NCBI GenBank assembly: GCA_964438695.1
Contig: CAYTKP010000033.1
Span: 1-10,016, forward strand
Direction of reading: 5' to 3'
Origin: Phoenicimicrobium sp964438695
Lineage (GTDB): Bacteria > Atribacterota > Phoenicimicrobiia > Phoenicimicrobiales > Phoenicimicrobiaceae
DNA length: 10,016 nt
Part shown: piece after piece, positions 1 through 6,608 of the stretch
Layout: each line of letters starts with the position of its first letter
Numbering within the stretch: the stretch's first letter is position 1
Notes under the pieces: model-generated
What the model was told of the DNA's origin: nothing
Seen by the model: only the letters and a program-made list of their open reading frames with translations
The model's database searches: none
Made by a program: the position numbers and the translations under genes

Positions 1-579
1 CAGGTAGCTATTGTGGACTTAGATATTGTTAATCCTTATTTTAGAACTCGAGAAGTGAGAGATATCTTAGATCTTAAAGGTATAAAAGTAATTGTTCCTG
101 AAGGAAAGATGACTTACGCTGATTTACCCTTAATTTCTCCAGAGATAAAAGGTTTAATCCAGAATTCCAATTATCATCTGATTCTTGATGTAGGTGGAGA
201 TGAGACAGGAAGTGGTGTTTTGGGTAATTTCGAGTACTTTATTAAAGAGTCGGATTATGAAATGTTACTTGTGGTGAATTCTTATAGACCTTTCACTCAA
301 AGTTTACCTCAAATTATGCAAATGGCTCAGGAAATCGAAAATTCATCTCGCTTAAAGATTACCGGAATAATCAGCAATCCTAATTTAAGCATTCAAACCA
401 ACGAAAATATAATAAGAAAAGGGCATAATTTGATAAGGCAGGCAGCACAAAAACTAAATCTACCTATCAGATTTATCTGTATAGATAAACGATTTTCTCA
501 AAGAATTAAATCAGAAAATTATGATGAACCAATATTTTATATAGAACGTTTTATGTATCTACCATGGAGCCAATTTTAA
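1..579 (+). CDS. MinD/ParA-like P-loop ATPase, 5' end cut by window edge
   Basis: The reading frame is open from base 1, so the gene starts outside the window; the GTG at 13 is an internal valine codon, because the residues before it (QVAI) continue the conserved strand. The visible 192 residues contain the motif V-DLDIVNPYFR near the N-terminus, typical of the switch I region of MinD/ParA/CobQ-type ATPases, and LILDVGGDETG about residues 61-71, which reads as strand plus Walker B. The deviant Walker A loop (GGxGKS/T) is missing and should lie some tens of residues upstream. There is no membrane segment, and the protein ends in an ordinary TAA. It lies 21 bases ahead of the oxidoreductase ferredoxin gene, so it is probably co-transcribed with that operon. 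Its role is unknown: an assembly or regulatory ATPase for the complex is possible but purely inferred. Family assignment is fairly firm; function is not. Confidence 0.75.
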   Translation, partial: QVAIVDLDIVNPYFRTREVRDILDLKGIKVIVPEGKMTYADLPLISPEIKGLIQNSNYHLILDVGGDETGSGVLGNFEYFIKESDYEMLLVVNSYRPFTQSLPQIMQMAQEIENSSRLKITGIISNPNLSIQTNENIIRKGHNLIRQAAQKLNLPIRFICIDKRFSQRIKSENYDEPIFYIERFMYLPWSQF

Positions 580-600
580 AAAGGAGGGAAAACAAAGAAT

Positions 601-804
601 ATGGCAAAAATTGTAATTGATGAGGAAAGATGTAAAGGATGTGAATTGTGCCTGGCAGCTTGTCCAAAACATATTATAGTTATGTCTGAAAAATTTAACA
701 AAAAAGGTTATCACCCGGCTAAACAAATTAAGCCGGAAGAATGCACTGGTTGTGCTTTTTGTGCTATGACTTGTCCGGATATTGCTATTGAAGTATTTAA
801 ATGA
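601..804 (+). CDS. korD: 2-oxoacid:ferredoxin oxidoreductase delta subunit, 2x[4Fe-4S] ferredoxin
   Basis: A small 67-residue ferredoxin-like protein with two complete CxxCxxCxxxCP motifs: C11, C14, C17, C21-P and C48, C51, C54, C58-P. These bind two [4Fe-4S] clusters that pass electrons between the catalytic subunits and free ferredoxin. Length and motif spacing match the delta subunit found as a separate protein in four-subunit 2-oxoacid:ferredoxin oxidoreductases. The ATG at 601 follows AAGGAGG (581-587) with a rather long 13-base gap, and no better start is available. It is the first of four oxidoreductase subunit genes, with the alpha subunit gene 73 bases downstream. No signal peptide; cytoplasmic. 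The kor symbol is by analogy, since the same subunit occurs in Vor-type enzymes. Confidence 0.9.
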   Translation: MAKIVIDEERCKGCELCLAACPKHIIVMSEKFNKKGYHPAKQIKPEECTGCAFCAMTCPDIAIEVFK

Positions 805-863
805 ATTAATCGTTAGTAAATAAATCTAGTGTGAAGCATATATATTGGTATTAAACTATTATT

Positions 864-870
864 AAGGAGG
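864..870 (+). promoter_or_regulatory. strong ribosome-binding site of the alpha subunit gene
   Basis: AAGGAGG lies 7 bases before the ATG at 878, an ideal Shine-Dalgarno match that fixes the start of the alpha subunit. The 73-base gap behind the ferredoxin gene holds no convincing promoter or terminator. Confidence 0.8.
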
Positions 871-877
871 CTGAAAA

Positions 878-1933
878 ATGGGAGAAAAAATATTAATGAA
901 AGGAAATGAGGCTATTGGAGAAGCCGCAATTCGCGCTGGTTGTCGAGCTTATTTTGGCTATCCGATAACTCCTCAAAGTGAGTTAACTGCTTATATGGCA
1001 AAAAAATTACTAAAGATGAAAAATGCTGCTTTCATACAAGCTGAGAGCGAAATTGCAGCCATAAATATGGTTTATGGAGCTTCTGCTACTGGAGTACGGG
1101 CTATGACTTCTTCTTCAAGTCCAGGGATAAGTTTGAAACAAGAGGGAATATCTTATATTGCTCTTGCAGAATTACCCTGTGTAGTAGTTAATATTCAAAG
1201 AGGAGGACCTGGTTTGGGGAGTATTCAACCTGCTCAAGGCGATTATTTTCAAGCAACTAAAGGAGGAGGGCATGGTGATTACCATCTAATTGTACTGGCT
1301 CCTTCCTCGGTTCAAGAGTTAGTAGATTTGACTATGGATGCTTTTGATTTAGCAGACAAATATCGTAATCCAGTAATGATATTAGGTGACGGACTTTTAG
1401 GCCAGATGATGGAAGCGGTGGAATTTAAAGAACGTCCTAGGGTTGATCTTCCGGATAAAAGCAACTGGATTATAACAGGATGCAAGGACAGAGAACCTCA
1501 TCATATTGTTCCCTTCGATTTAGATCCCTCTGTTTTAGAAGAATGGAATAATAATTTAGGTGAAAAATATAAAAAACTTAAAGAAAATGAAGTTCGATAC
1601 GAAGCTATGAATGTAAAAAATGCAGATTTGATAATTGTAGCTTACGGAACTGTGGCTCGAATTGCGAAGACAGTAATTCAAAATGCAAAAAAAGAGGGAC
1701 TTAATGTCGGATTAATCAGACCTATTACTTTGTTCCCTTTTCCAGAAAAGATAATTGCAAAAGTAGCGGAAAGAGTAAAGAAATTTTTAGTAGTAGAAAT
1801 GAGTATGGGTCAGATGATAGAAGATGTTAAGTTAGCTGTAAATGGGAAAGCAAATATTGAATTTTATGGTCGAACTGGTGGAGTAGTGCCTTCTCCAGTA
1901 GAAATTTTAGAAGAAGTGAAAAAATATTTATAA
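878..1933 (+). CDS. korA: 2-oxoacid:ferredoxin oxidoreductase alpha subunit (VorB/KorA type)
   Basis: This 351-residue protein is the alpha subunit, carrying the pyrimidine-binding domain for thiamine diphosphate and the transketolase C-terminal-like domain. Diagnostic motifs are YPITPQSE at 28-35 (the family's YPITPxxE signature), QAESE at 54-58, the segment TSSSSPGISLKQEG from about 77, and RGGPGLGSIQPAQGDY from 108. No gamma domain is fused to the N-terminus, so gamma is separate, as the downstream gene confirms. With its partners it oxidatively decarboxylates a 2-oxoacid with CoA to acyl-CoA, CO2 and reduced ferredoxin, or the reverse. The sequence resembles proteins named 3-methyl-2-oxobutanoate dehydrogenase subunit VorB as much as 2-oxoglutarate KorA, so substrate (branched-chain 2-oxoacid or 2-oxoglutarate) is open. 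The beta gene follows after 48 bases. Family confident; substrate uncertain. Confidence 0.93.
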   Translation: MGEKILMKGNEAIGEAAIRAGCRAYFGYPITPQSELTAYMAKKLLKMKNAAFIQAESEIAAINMVYGASATGVRAMTSSSSPGISLKQEGISYIALAELPCVVVNIQRGGPGLGSIQPAQGDYFQATKGGGHGDYHLIVLAPSSVQELVDLTMDAFDLADKYRNPVMILGDGLLGQMMEAVEFKERPRVDLPDKSNWIITGCKDREPHHIVPFDLDPSVLEEWNNNLGEKYKKLKENEVRYEAMNVKNADLIIVAYGTVARIAKTVIQNAKKEGLNVGLIRPITLFPFPEKIIAKVAERVKKFLVVEMSMGQMIEDVKLAVNGKANIEFYGRTGGVVPSPVEILEEVKKYL

Positions 1934-1981
1934 ATATATGAATAGGATTTATCATACTATTTTGGAGGTGGATCTAATATT

Positions 1982-2728
1982 ATGAAGAAAGTATTTGGAC
2001 GACCAGAATCGTTAACAAAAGTTCCTTTTACTTATTGTCCCGGTTGTCATCATGGTATCGCCCATAGATTAGTAGCTGAGGTTTTAGATGAATTTGGGGT
2101 TAGAAAAAATACTATAGGAATTTGTCCGGTAGGATGTTCGGTCTTTGCCTACCTATTCTTTAATGTTGATATGATATGTGCAGCTCACGGGAGAGCTCCG
2201 GCAACTGCTACAGGTGTTAAAAGGTTAAGACCAGATTCTATTGTATTTACTTATCAAGGTGACGGAGATTTGGCTGCAATTGGTACTGCGGAAATAGTAC
2301 ATGCTGCTAACCGAGGTGAGAATATCACGGTGATATTTATAAACAATGCTATCTATGGGATGACCGGTGGGCAGATGGCACCCACTACTTTAGTAGGGCA
2401 AGTAGCTCAGACCTCTCCTTATGGGAGAGACCCTAAAACTATGGGTTATCCGATTAAGATGAGTGAAATGTTATCTACTCTTAAGGGAGCTGCTTATATT
2501 TCCCGGGTGGCTTTAAATAAACCAGCTAATATATTAAAAGCTAAAAAATCAATCAAAAAGGCATTTCAAACCCAATTAGATGGAAAAGGATTTTCTATGG
2601 TGGAAATATTATCAACCTGTCCTACTAATTGGGGTTTAAATCCAGTTGAAGCTTCGAAATGGTTAGAGAAAAATATGATTCCTTATTATCCTTTAGGGGA
2701 ATTTAGAACTCCTGAGGAGGTGGTATAG
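1982..2728 (+). CDS. korB: 2-oxoacid:ferredoxin oxidoreductase beta subunit (TPP-binding)
   Basis: A 248-residue beta subunit that binds the diphosphate of thiamine diphosphate. The motif GDGDLAAIG (93-101) followed by NNAIYGMTGGQ (121-131) is the metal/TPP-binding GDG...NN signature. Cysteines C19 and C22 (in CPGC), C52 (in PVGC) and C213 (in STCPTNWG) match the expected pattern for the single [4Fe-4S] cluster of this subunit, so the protein looks catalytically intact. H69-G70 in AAHGRA also fits the family. The ATG at 1982 has GGAGGTG at 1964-1970, 11 bases upstream. The stop TAG is directly followed by the ATG of gamma, indicating translational coupling. The conserved N-terminal end and C-terminal length are normal for KorB/VorA-type beta subunits. 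Confidence 0.94.
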   Translation: MKKVFGRPESLTKVPFTYCPGCHHGIAHRLVAEVLDEFGVRKNTIGICPVGCSVFAYLFFNVDMICAAHGRAPATATGVKRLRPDSIVFTYQGDGDLAAIGTAEIVHAANRGENITVIFINNAIYGMTGGQMAPTTLVGQVAQTSPYGRDPKTMGYPIKMSEMLSTLKGAAYISRVALNKPANILKAKKSIKKAFQTQLDGKGFSMVEILSTCPTNWGLNPVEASKWLEKNMIPYYPLGEFRTPEEVV

Positions 2729-3268
2729 ATGTTAGAAGAAGTTATCATCGCTGGATTTGGTGGACAAGGAGTAATGCTCATTGGTAGATTATTAGCTTAT
2801 GCCGGAATGTTAGAAGGGAGAAATGTTGCCTGGATGCCCTCCTATGGACCGGAGATGAGGGGAGGTACAGCTAATTGTACAGTAATAATTTCATCGGAAG
2901 AAATTGCCTCTCCAGTTGTGCCACACCCTAAATCAATTATAGTTATGAATGAGCCTTCTCTGAATAAATTTGAACCAAATGTAAAGAAAGAAGGGTTAAT
3001 TGTTTTAAACGATTCTTTAATTAAACAAAAAGTAAATAGAGATGATGTTACAGTTATTAGGATACCAGCTAATGATATAGCTAATCAGTTAGGGAATTTA
3101 AGAATAGCCAATATGGTAATTTTAGGTGCATATGTTAAAAAATTAGAAATAATAAAAATGGAGACTATATTTGAAGCTTTAGAGAAAGCTTTATCCGGAC
3201 GTAATCAAAATTTAATAGACATAAATAAAGAAGCTTTAAAAAAAGGAGCCGAATTAATTAAAGGGTAA
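2729..3268 (+). CDS. korC: 2-oxoacid:ferredoxin oxidoreductase gamma subunit
   Basis: A 179-residue protein of the pyruvate/ketoisovalerate oxidoreductase catalytic gamma domain family. It opens with a Rossmann-like loop GFGGQGV (about 9-15) and carries SYGPEMRGGTANC (38-50), both hallmarks of the family. It completes the delta-alpha-beta-gamma set. Its ATG begins on the base after the beta stop codon, and its Shine-Dalgarno (GAGGAGGTGG, 2714-2723) lies inside the end of the beta gene, so expression is coupled and stoichiometric assembly is likely. After its TAA at 3266-3268 a 177-base spacer follows with a hairpin but no clear T-run terminator. Length is normal; cytoplasmic. It could equally be named vorC. 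Confidence 0.93.
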   Translation: MLEEVIIAGFGGQGVMLIGRLLAYAGMLEGRNVAWMPSYGPEMRGGTANCTVIISSEEIASPVVPHPKSIIVMNEPSLNKFEPNVKKEGLIVLNDSLIKQKVNRDDVTVIRIPANDIANQLGNLRIANMVILGAYVKKLEIIKMETIFEALEKALSGRNQNLIDINKEALKKGAELIKG

Positions 3269-3325
3269 AAAAGTGCTGTTATATTTTAGTCCGGGGTAAC
3301 TAAATCAATTTTTGAATTCAGTTGA

Positions 3326-3358
3326 GGGGAGCGATATATTCGCTCCATATTCCCCCTT
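3326..3358. other. GC-rich hairpin after the oxidoreductase operon
   Basis: A perfect 7-bp stem, GGAGCGA (3328-3334) against TCGCTCC (3340-3346), encloses a TATAT loop. A run of C (3352-3356) could instead pair with GGGG at 3326-3329, giving a competing fold. No T-run follows, so it is not a canonical intrinsic terminator. It may be a transcript 3'-end stabiliser, a weak terminator or a remnant repeat. The structure is seen; the role is inferred. Confidence 0.5.
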
Positions 3359-3392
3359 GCAAGATAAGTGTTAAGTGATATATACTAACTAA

Positions 3393-3420
3393 GTATACAA
3401 TATGATATACGATATATAAT
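3393..3420. repeat. degenerate period-7 AT-rich tandem repeat, last unit -10-like
   Basis: Three successive 7-base units (ATATGAT at 3400, ATACGAT at 3407, ATATAAT at 3414) are preceded by a weaker unit GTATACA at 3393. The final unit contains a perfect TATAAT at 3415-3420, 25 bases before the peptidase start, a plausible -10 element, but no good -35 hexamer lies 16-18 bases upstream. Promoter activity is therefore only a possibility. Confidence 0.45.
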
Positions 3421-3445
3421 ACAGTAAAAAGAAAGGGGTTTATTA

Positions 3446-4582
3446 ATGGTTGATGAAAAAAGATTAGTAGAAGGTTTTATGGAATTAGTAAGAATAGATA
3501 GTGTATCCAAGGAAGAAAAAGATTTAGCTGATTATTTATTGAAAAAGTTAAAAAAATTGGGATTGGAAGTTATGGTTGATCAGGCTGGTGAGAAGATAAA
3601 GTCTAATAGTGGCAATATAATTGCTCGTTTAAAGGGAAATACTAATAATGCGATTCCTATTATGTTTTCTGCCCACATGGACACAGTGGTTCCAGGAGAA
3701 AATATTAAACCCATTTGCGATGGAGAAAAGATAGTAAGTGATGGAAAAACAATATTAGGGGCAGATGATAAAGCCGCAATAGCTGCTTTATTAGAGGCTC
3801 TTTATATTATTAGAGAAAATGATATTCCTCACGGTGATATAGAAATTTTATTTACTATTTGTGAAGAAATTGGCTTAAAGGGAGCAAAAAATTTAGATAT
3901 TTCTAGTTTAAAAGCTCAGATAGGATTTGTTTTGGATGCCGAAGGTTCAGTAGGAAAGATAATTACTACCGCCCCTTCTCAGAATTATTTAGAAATTATT
4001 ATTTATGGGAAATCTGCTCATGCTGGTGCAAATCCTGAAGAAGGAATTAATGCTATACAGGTGGCAGGATATGCCCTCTCTCGGATAAAATTAGGTAGAA
4101 TAGATGAAGAAACTACAAGCAATATCGGAATTATCTCTGGTGGGAGAGCTACTAATATTGTTCCTGATGTGGTAAGATTGAAAGGAGAAGTTAGAAGTAG
4201 AAATGAAGAAAAGCTGGAAAAATATACTGAACAAATAAAAAAGATAAGTGAAAATACTGCCCAGGAATTTAAAGCAAAAGCAGTAGTAAAGATTAACAAA
4301 GAGTATTATTCTTATAATTTATCTCCTGATGAACAGGTAGTTAGTATAGCAACAAAGGCAGCAAAAAATATAGGATTACAACCATTATTATATCCCAGTG
4401 GTGGAGGTAGTGATGCCAATGTATTCAATAAAAATGGTATTCCTTCAGTAGCTTTAGCAATAGGCATGGAAAAAGTTCACACAGTGGAAGAATATATTCT
4501 AATCAAAGATTTAAAAAATACAGCAGAATATATTTTATCTATTATAAATATTGTAGCTTCAGGAGAAAACTTAAATGGATGA
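3446..4582 (+). CDS. M20 family metallopeptidase, tripeptidase T-like (PepT/YqjE type)
   Basis: A 378-residue zinc-dependent exopeptidase of the M20 family, with two metals in the active site and a lid/dimerisation domain inserted in the middle (about 175-290). All expected residues are present: H77 and D79 in SAHMDTV, bridging D107 in GADDK, the catalytic and ligand pair E140-E141 in CEEIG, D164 in LDAEG, and H345 in KVHTVEE. The lid carries the family motif SAHAG followed by NPEEG. By family it removes N-terminal residues from short peptides, probably tripeptides, in the cytoplasm, feeding amino acids into catabolism. The ATG at 3446 has AAAGGGG just upstream (about 3432-3438). The 3' end overlaps the Nudix gene by 8 bases, so the two are translationally linked. 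It differs from classical E. coli PepT in being shorter, closer to the Bacillus YqjE-like group; exact substrate not determinable. Confidence 0.88.
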   Translation: MVDEKRLVEGFMELVRIDSVSKEEKDLADYLLKKLKKLGLEVMVDQAGEKIKSNSGNIIARLKGNTNNAIPIMFSAHMDTVVPGENIKPICDGEKIVSDGKTILGADDKAAIAALLEALYIIRENDIPHGDIEILFTICEEIGLKGAKNLDISSLKAQIGFVLDAEGSVGKIITTAPSQNYLEIIIYGKSAHAGANPEEGINAIQVAGYALSRIKLGRIDEETTSNIGIISGGRATNIVPDVVRLKGEVRSRNEEKLEKYTEQIKKISENTAQEFKAKAVVKINKEYYSYNLSPDEQVVSIATKAAKNIGLQPLLYPSGGGSDANVFNKNGIPSVALAIGMEKVHTVEEYILIKDLKNTAEYILSIINIVASGENLNG

Positions 4583-5120
4583 AGAAAATCTTTTTCAAGA
4601 AAATACCTTGTCTTCTCTTAATATTTATCGGGGAAAAGTTATTAATGTCCGCCAGGATAAAGTCAAGCTTCCTGATGGCAGGGAGAGTCTGCGAGAAATA
4701 GTTGAACATCCAGGAGCAGTAGTCATTTTAGCTCTAACCGATGATAAGAAGATAGTAATGATTAGACAATTTAGAAAACCTGCAGAAGAAGTTTTATGGG
4801 AACTACCGGCTGGAACAATTGAACCAGGAGAGGATTTAGAAAATTGTGCTCGAAGAGAATTGGAGGAAGAGACCGGTTATTATCCTCGAAAGATTAAAAA
4901 TATAATAACTTTTTTCTCATCTCCAGGTTTTTGCAATGAAAGATTGACTCTCTTTTTAGCAGAAGATTTGGAAAAAAGAAATAAAAATGAAGATGCTGAT
5001 GAGTTTATCAAGGTTCAACTGATTACTCTTGATAAAACTTTGGATATGGTTAGAAAGAATATTATTAGAGACGCCAAGACGATTATAGGGATATTATATT
5101 TCCTATCTTATATTTCGTGA
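4575..5120 (+). CDS. Nudix hydrolase, ADP-ribose pyrophosphatase type
   Basis: A 181-residue Nudix protein with a complete Nudix box GX5EX7REUXEEXGU at residues 80-102 (starting GTIEPGE and ending REL-EEE-TGY). The upstream PGAVVILAL and IRQFRKPAEEVLWELPAG segments are typical of the ADP-ribose pyrophosphatase subgroup, including the region that shapes the ribose-binding site. The likely reaction is ADP-ribose to AMP plus ribose 5-phosphate, a clearance function; other nucleoside diphosphate sugars are possible. The ATG at 4575 overlaps the M20 stop codon region by 8 bases and has GGAG at 4562-4565, nine bases upstream, inside the peptidase gene. Length is normal for the group. The next gene, EndoQ, follows a 133-base repeat-rich spacer, so co-transcription with it is possible but not shown. 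Confidence 0.9.
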   Translation: MDEENLFQENTLSSLNIYRGKVINVRQDKVKLPDGRESLREIVEHPGAVVILALTDDKKIVMIRQFRKPAEEVLWELPAGTIEPGEDLENCARRELEEETGYYPRKIKNIITFFSSPGFCNERLTLFLAEDLEKRNKNEDADEFIKVQLITLDKTLDMVRKNIIRDAKTIIGILYFLSYIS

Positions 5121-5138
5121 ACCGCATGTCTTCTAAGA

Positions 5139-5178
5139 TTAGTTATTTGGTTAGTTAGTTGTCTAGTTAGCTAGTTAA
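5139..5178. repeat. period-8 tandem repeat, unit YTAGTTRN
   Basis: Five consecutive 8-base units begin at 5139, 5147, 5155, 5163 and 5171, all variants of TTAGTTAG (for example TTAGTTAT, TTGGTTAG, CTAGTTAG). They lie in the spacer between the Nudix and EndoQ genes and encode nothing. The arrangement looks like replication-slippage microsatellite DNA. Confidence 0.7.
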
Positions 5179-5212
5179 GAAAATACAACAAAGAAGTCAG
5201 AAGTTTGAAATT

Positions 5213-5252
5213 AATTGGTTAATTGGAAAATTGGTCAATTGGAGAATTAATT
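5213..5252. repeat. period-8 tandem repeat, unit AATTGGNN, carrying the EndoQ ribosome-binding site
   Basis: Units start at 5213, 5221, 5229, 5237 and 5245: AATTGGTT, AATTGGAA, AATTGGTC, AATTGGAG, then AATTAATT. The fourth unit ends in GGAG (5241-5244), which is positioned nine bases before the EndoQ ATG and reads as its Shine-Dalgarno site. The repeat therefore runs directly into the translation start. Confidence 0.75.
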
Positions 5253-5253
5253 A

Positions 5254-6477
5254 ATGAAAAAATATTTTATGGATTTTCATGTGCATATTGGTAGAAGCAA
5301 TAGTGGAGCCCCTGTGAAAATAACCGCTTCTCGCAACCTAACTTTTGCCAACATTGCTCGGGAATGTAAATACAGAAAAGGGATTGACATTGTAGGGATC
5401 GTTGATTGCGCATCTCCTGAAGTTATCAATGATATATCCCAATTAATGAATAGTGGAGAAATGAGACCTTTAAAAGGTGGGGGATTGATTTATCAAGATC
5501 AAGTGACTATTATTTTAGGGGCAGAAATAGAAACAAAGGAGAAAGATGGAGGGTCCTCACATCAGATAGCCTATTTCCCTTATTTTGAAGATATAAAAGA
5601 CTTTAGCAAGGTCCTTTCTTCTTTGGTAACAAATGTAAATTTAAGTAGTCAAAATTGTGGAATTAGTGCCCAGGAGGCTTTTAAAATTATAGATCAAATT
5701 GGAGGAATTTTAATTCCCGCTCATGCCTTTACTCCCCATAAAAGTATCTATGGAAATTGCGTGAGAAGATTGGGAGAAATGTTTACCAGATCCACTCTGA
5801 AGAAAATTCCGGCTATTGAATTGGGATTAAGTGCTGATACAGAGATTGCTGATCGGTTGAAAGAATTGGCCCAATATACTTTTTTAAGTAATTCAGATGC
5901 CCATTCTCTGCCTAAGATTGGTAGAGAATATAATATAATAGAGTTAGAAGAGGCAAATTTTAAAGAGATTCTTCTGGCATTACAGAGAAAAGAAGGAAGA
6001 AAAATAATTGCCAATTATGGCCTCGATCCTAAACTGGGTAAATACCATCGGACTTTTTGTGAAATCTGTAATTATACTACTACCAGTAAACCCCCAATTT
6101 ATAAATGCGAAAAATGTGGAAGTGATAAAGTAGTGAAAGGTGTTTTTGACCGAATTGTAGAAATAGGAGACTATCAACAATCTTTTTCTCCTTCTCATCG
6201 GCCGCCTTATTTCCACCAGGTTCCTTTAGAATTTGTACCCGGGGTGGGTAAAAAGACTTTAGAAAAATTATTTAGCTATTACGGTACTGAAATGCATATA
6301 TTACATAAAGCTTCTTATCAGGAGATTAGTCAAGTAGTAGGATTTAAAATTGCCCAAAATATAATTTTAGCCCGAAAGGGGCTTTTAAAATTGAGCCCGG
6401 GGGGTGGGGGAAGATATGGGAAAGTTAAGCTGAAAGAAAAAAGAGCAAAAGCAAAGAGTTTGCAATTAAACTTATAA
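5254..6477 (+). CDS. Endonuclease Q (EndoQ) homologue, PHP domain + zinc finger + HhH
   Basis: A 407-residue protein with the full EndoQ architecture. The PHP-type metal-dependent hydrolase domain spans about 1-255, with candidate metal ligands H9 and H11 (DFHVH), D51, E91 (GAEIE), H157 (PAHAF) and D215/H217 (SNSDAHS). A zinc finger follows with C269, C272, C285 and C288. The C-terminal part holds helix-hairpin-helix DNA-binding motifs: FVPGVGKKTLEKLF at 328-340 and a second at about 359-376. By family knowledge EndoQ nicks DNA 5' of uracil, hypoxanthine, xanthine and abasic sites; it is best known from Thermococcales and from Bacillus (YqxK). The tail is basic and ends in SLQLNL, resembling a truncated clamp-binding motif. 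The ATG at 5254 has GGAG nine bases upstream; M6 is a less likely start. A terminator lies about 130 bases past the stop. Family assignment is strong; biochemical activity is inferred. Confidence 0.88.
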   Translation: MKKYFMDFHVHIGRSNSGAPVKITASRNLTFANIARECKYRKGIDIVGIVDCASPEVINDISQLMNSGEMRPLKGGGLIYQDQVTIILGAEIETKEKDGGSSHQIAYFPYFEDIKDFSKVLSSLVTNVNLSSQNCGISAQEAFKIIDQIGGILIPAHAFTPHKSIYGNCVRRLGEMFTRSTLKKIPAIELGLSADTEIADRLKELAQYTFLSNSDAHSLPKIGREYNIIELEEANFKEILLALQRKEGRKIIANYGLDPKLGKYHRTFCEICNYTTTSKPPIYKCEKCGSDKVVKGVFDRIVEIGDYQQSFSPSHRPPYFHQVPLEFVPGVGKKTLEKLFSYYGTEMHILHKASYQEISQVVGFKIAQNIILARKGLLKLSPGGGGRYGKVKLKEKRAKAKSLQLNL

Positions 6478-6608
6478 ATTTATATTAGACTTTAATAATT
6501 TCAAAAAATCTGATATTCTAATATGAATACTTTTATCTGTTGTTACGAAAGTTTAGTCCTCTAATAATCTTGATAAATTTTTAAGAAAAGAAAAATAAAG
6601 TCTCTCAA

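Noticed and set aside
13..15. GTG as start codon of the first gene
   Set aside because: The frame is open to base 1 and the preceding residues belong to the conserved beta strand before DLDIVNPYFR; the protein also would lack its Walker A loop, so this is an internal codon of a gene cut by the window edge.
4018..4299. Minus-strand open frame of 93 codons
   Set aside because: It lies wholly within the M20 peptidase gene, opposite its conserved lid domain, encodes a hydrophobic composition typical of antisense reading of AT-rich genes, and has no recognisable domain.
5139..5252. Possible CRISPR array or iteron origin
   Set aside because: Units are only 8 bases, degenerate and contiguous without unique spacers; no DnaA-box pattern or cas gene is present.
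5748..6216. Two overlapping minus-strand open frames
   Set aside because: Both are antisense to the EndoQ gene, where the plus-strand protein has clear family motifs; they overlap each other and show no motif.
6482..6524. Inverted repeat ATATTAGA / TCTAATAT as a second terminator
   Set aside because: An eight-base AT-only-like stem with a 27-base loop and no T-run; unlikely to be stable, and a better terminator lies downstream.
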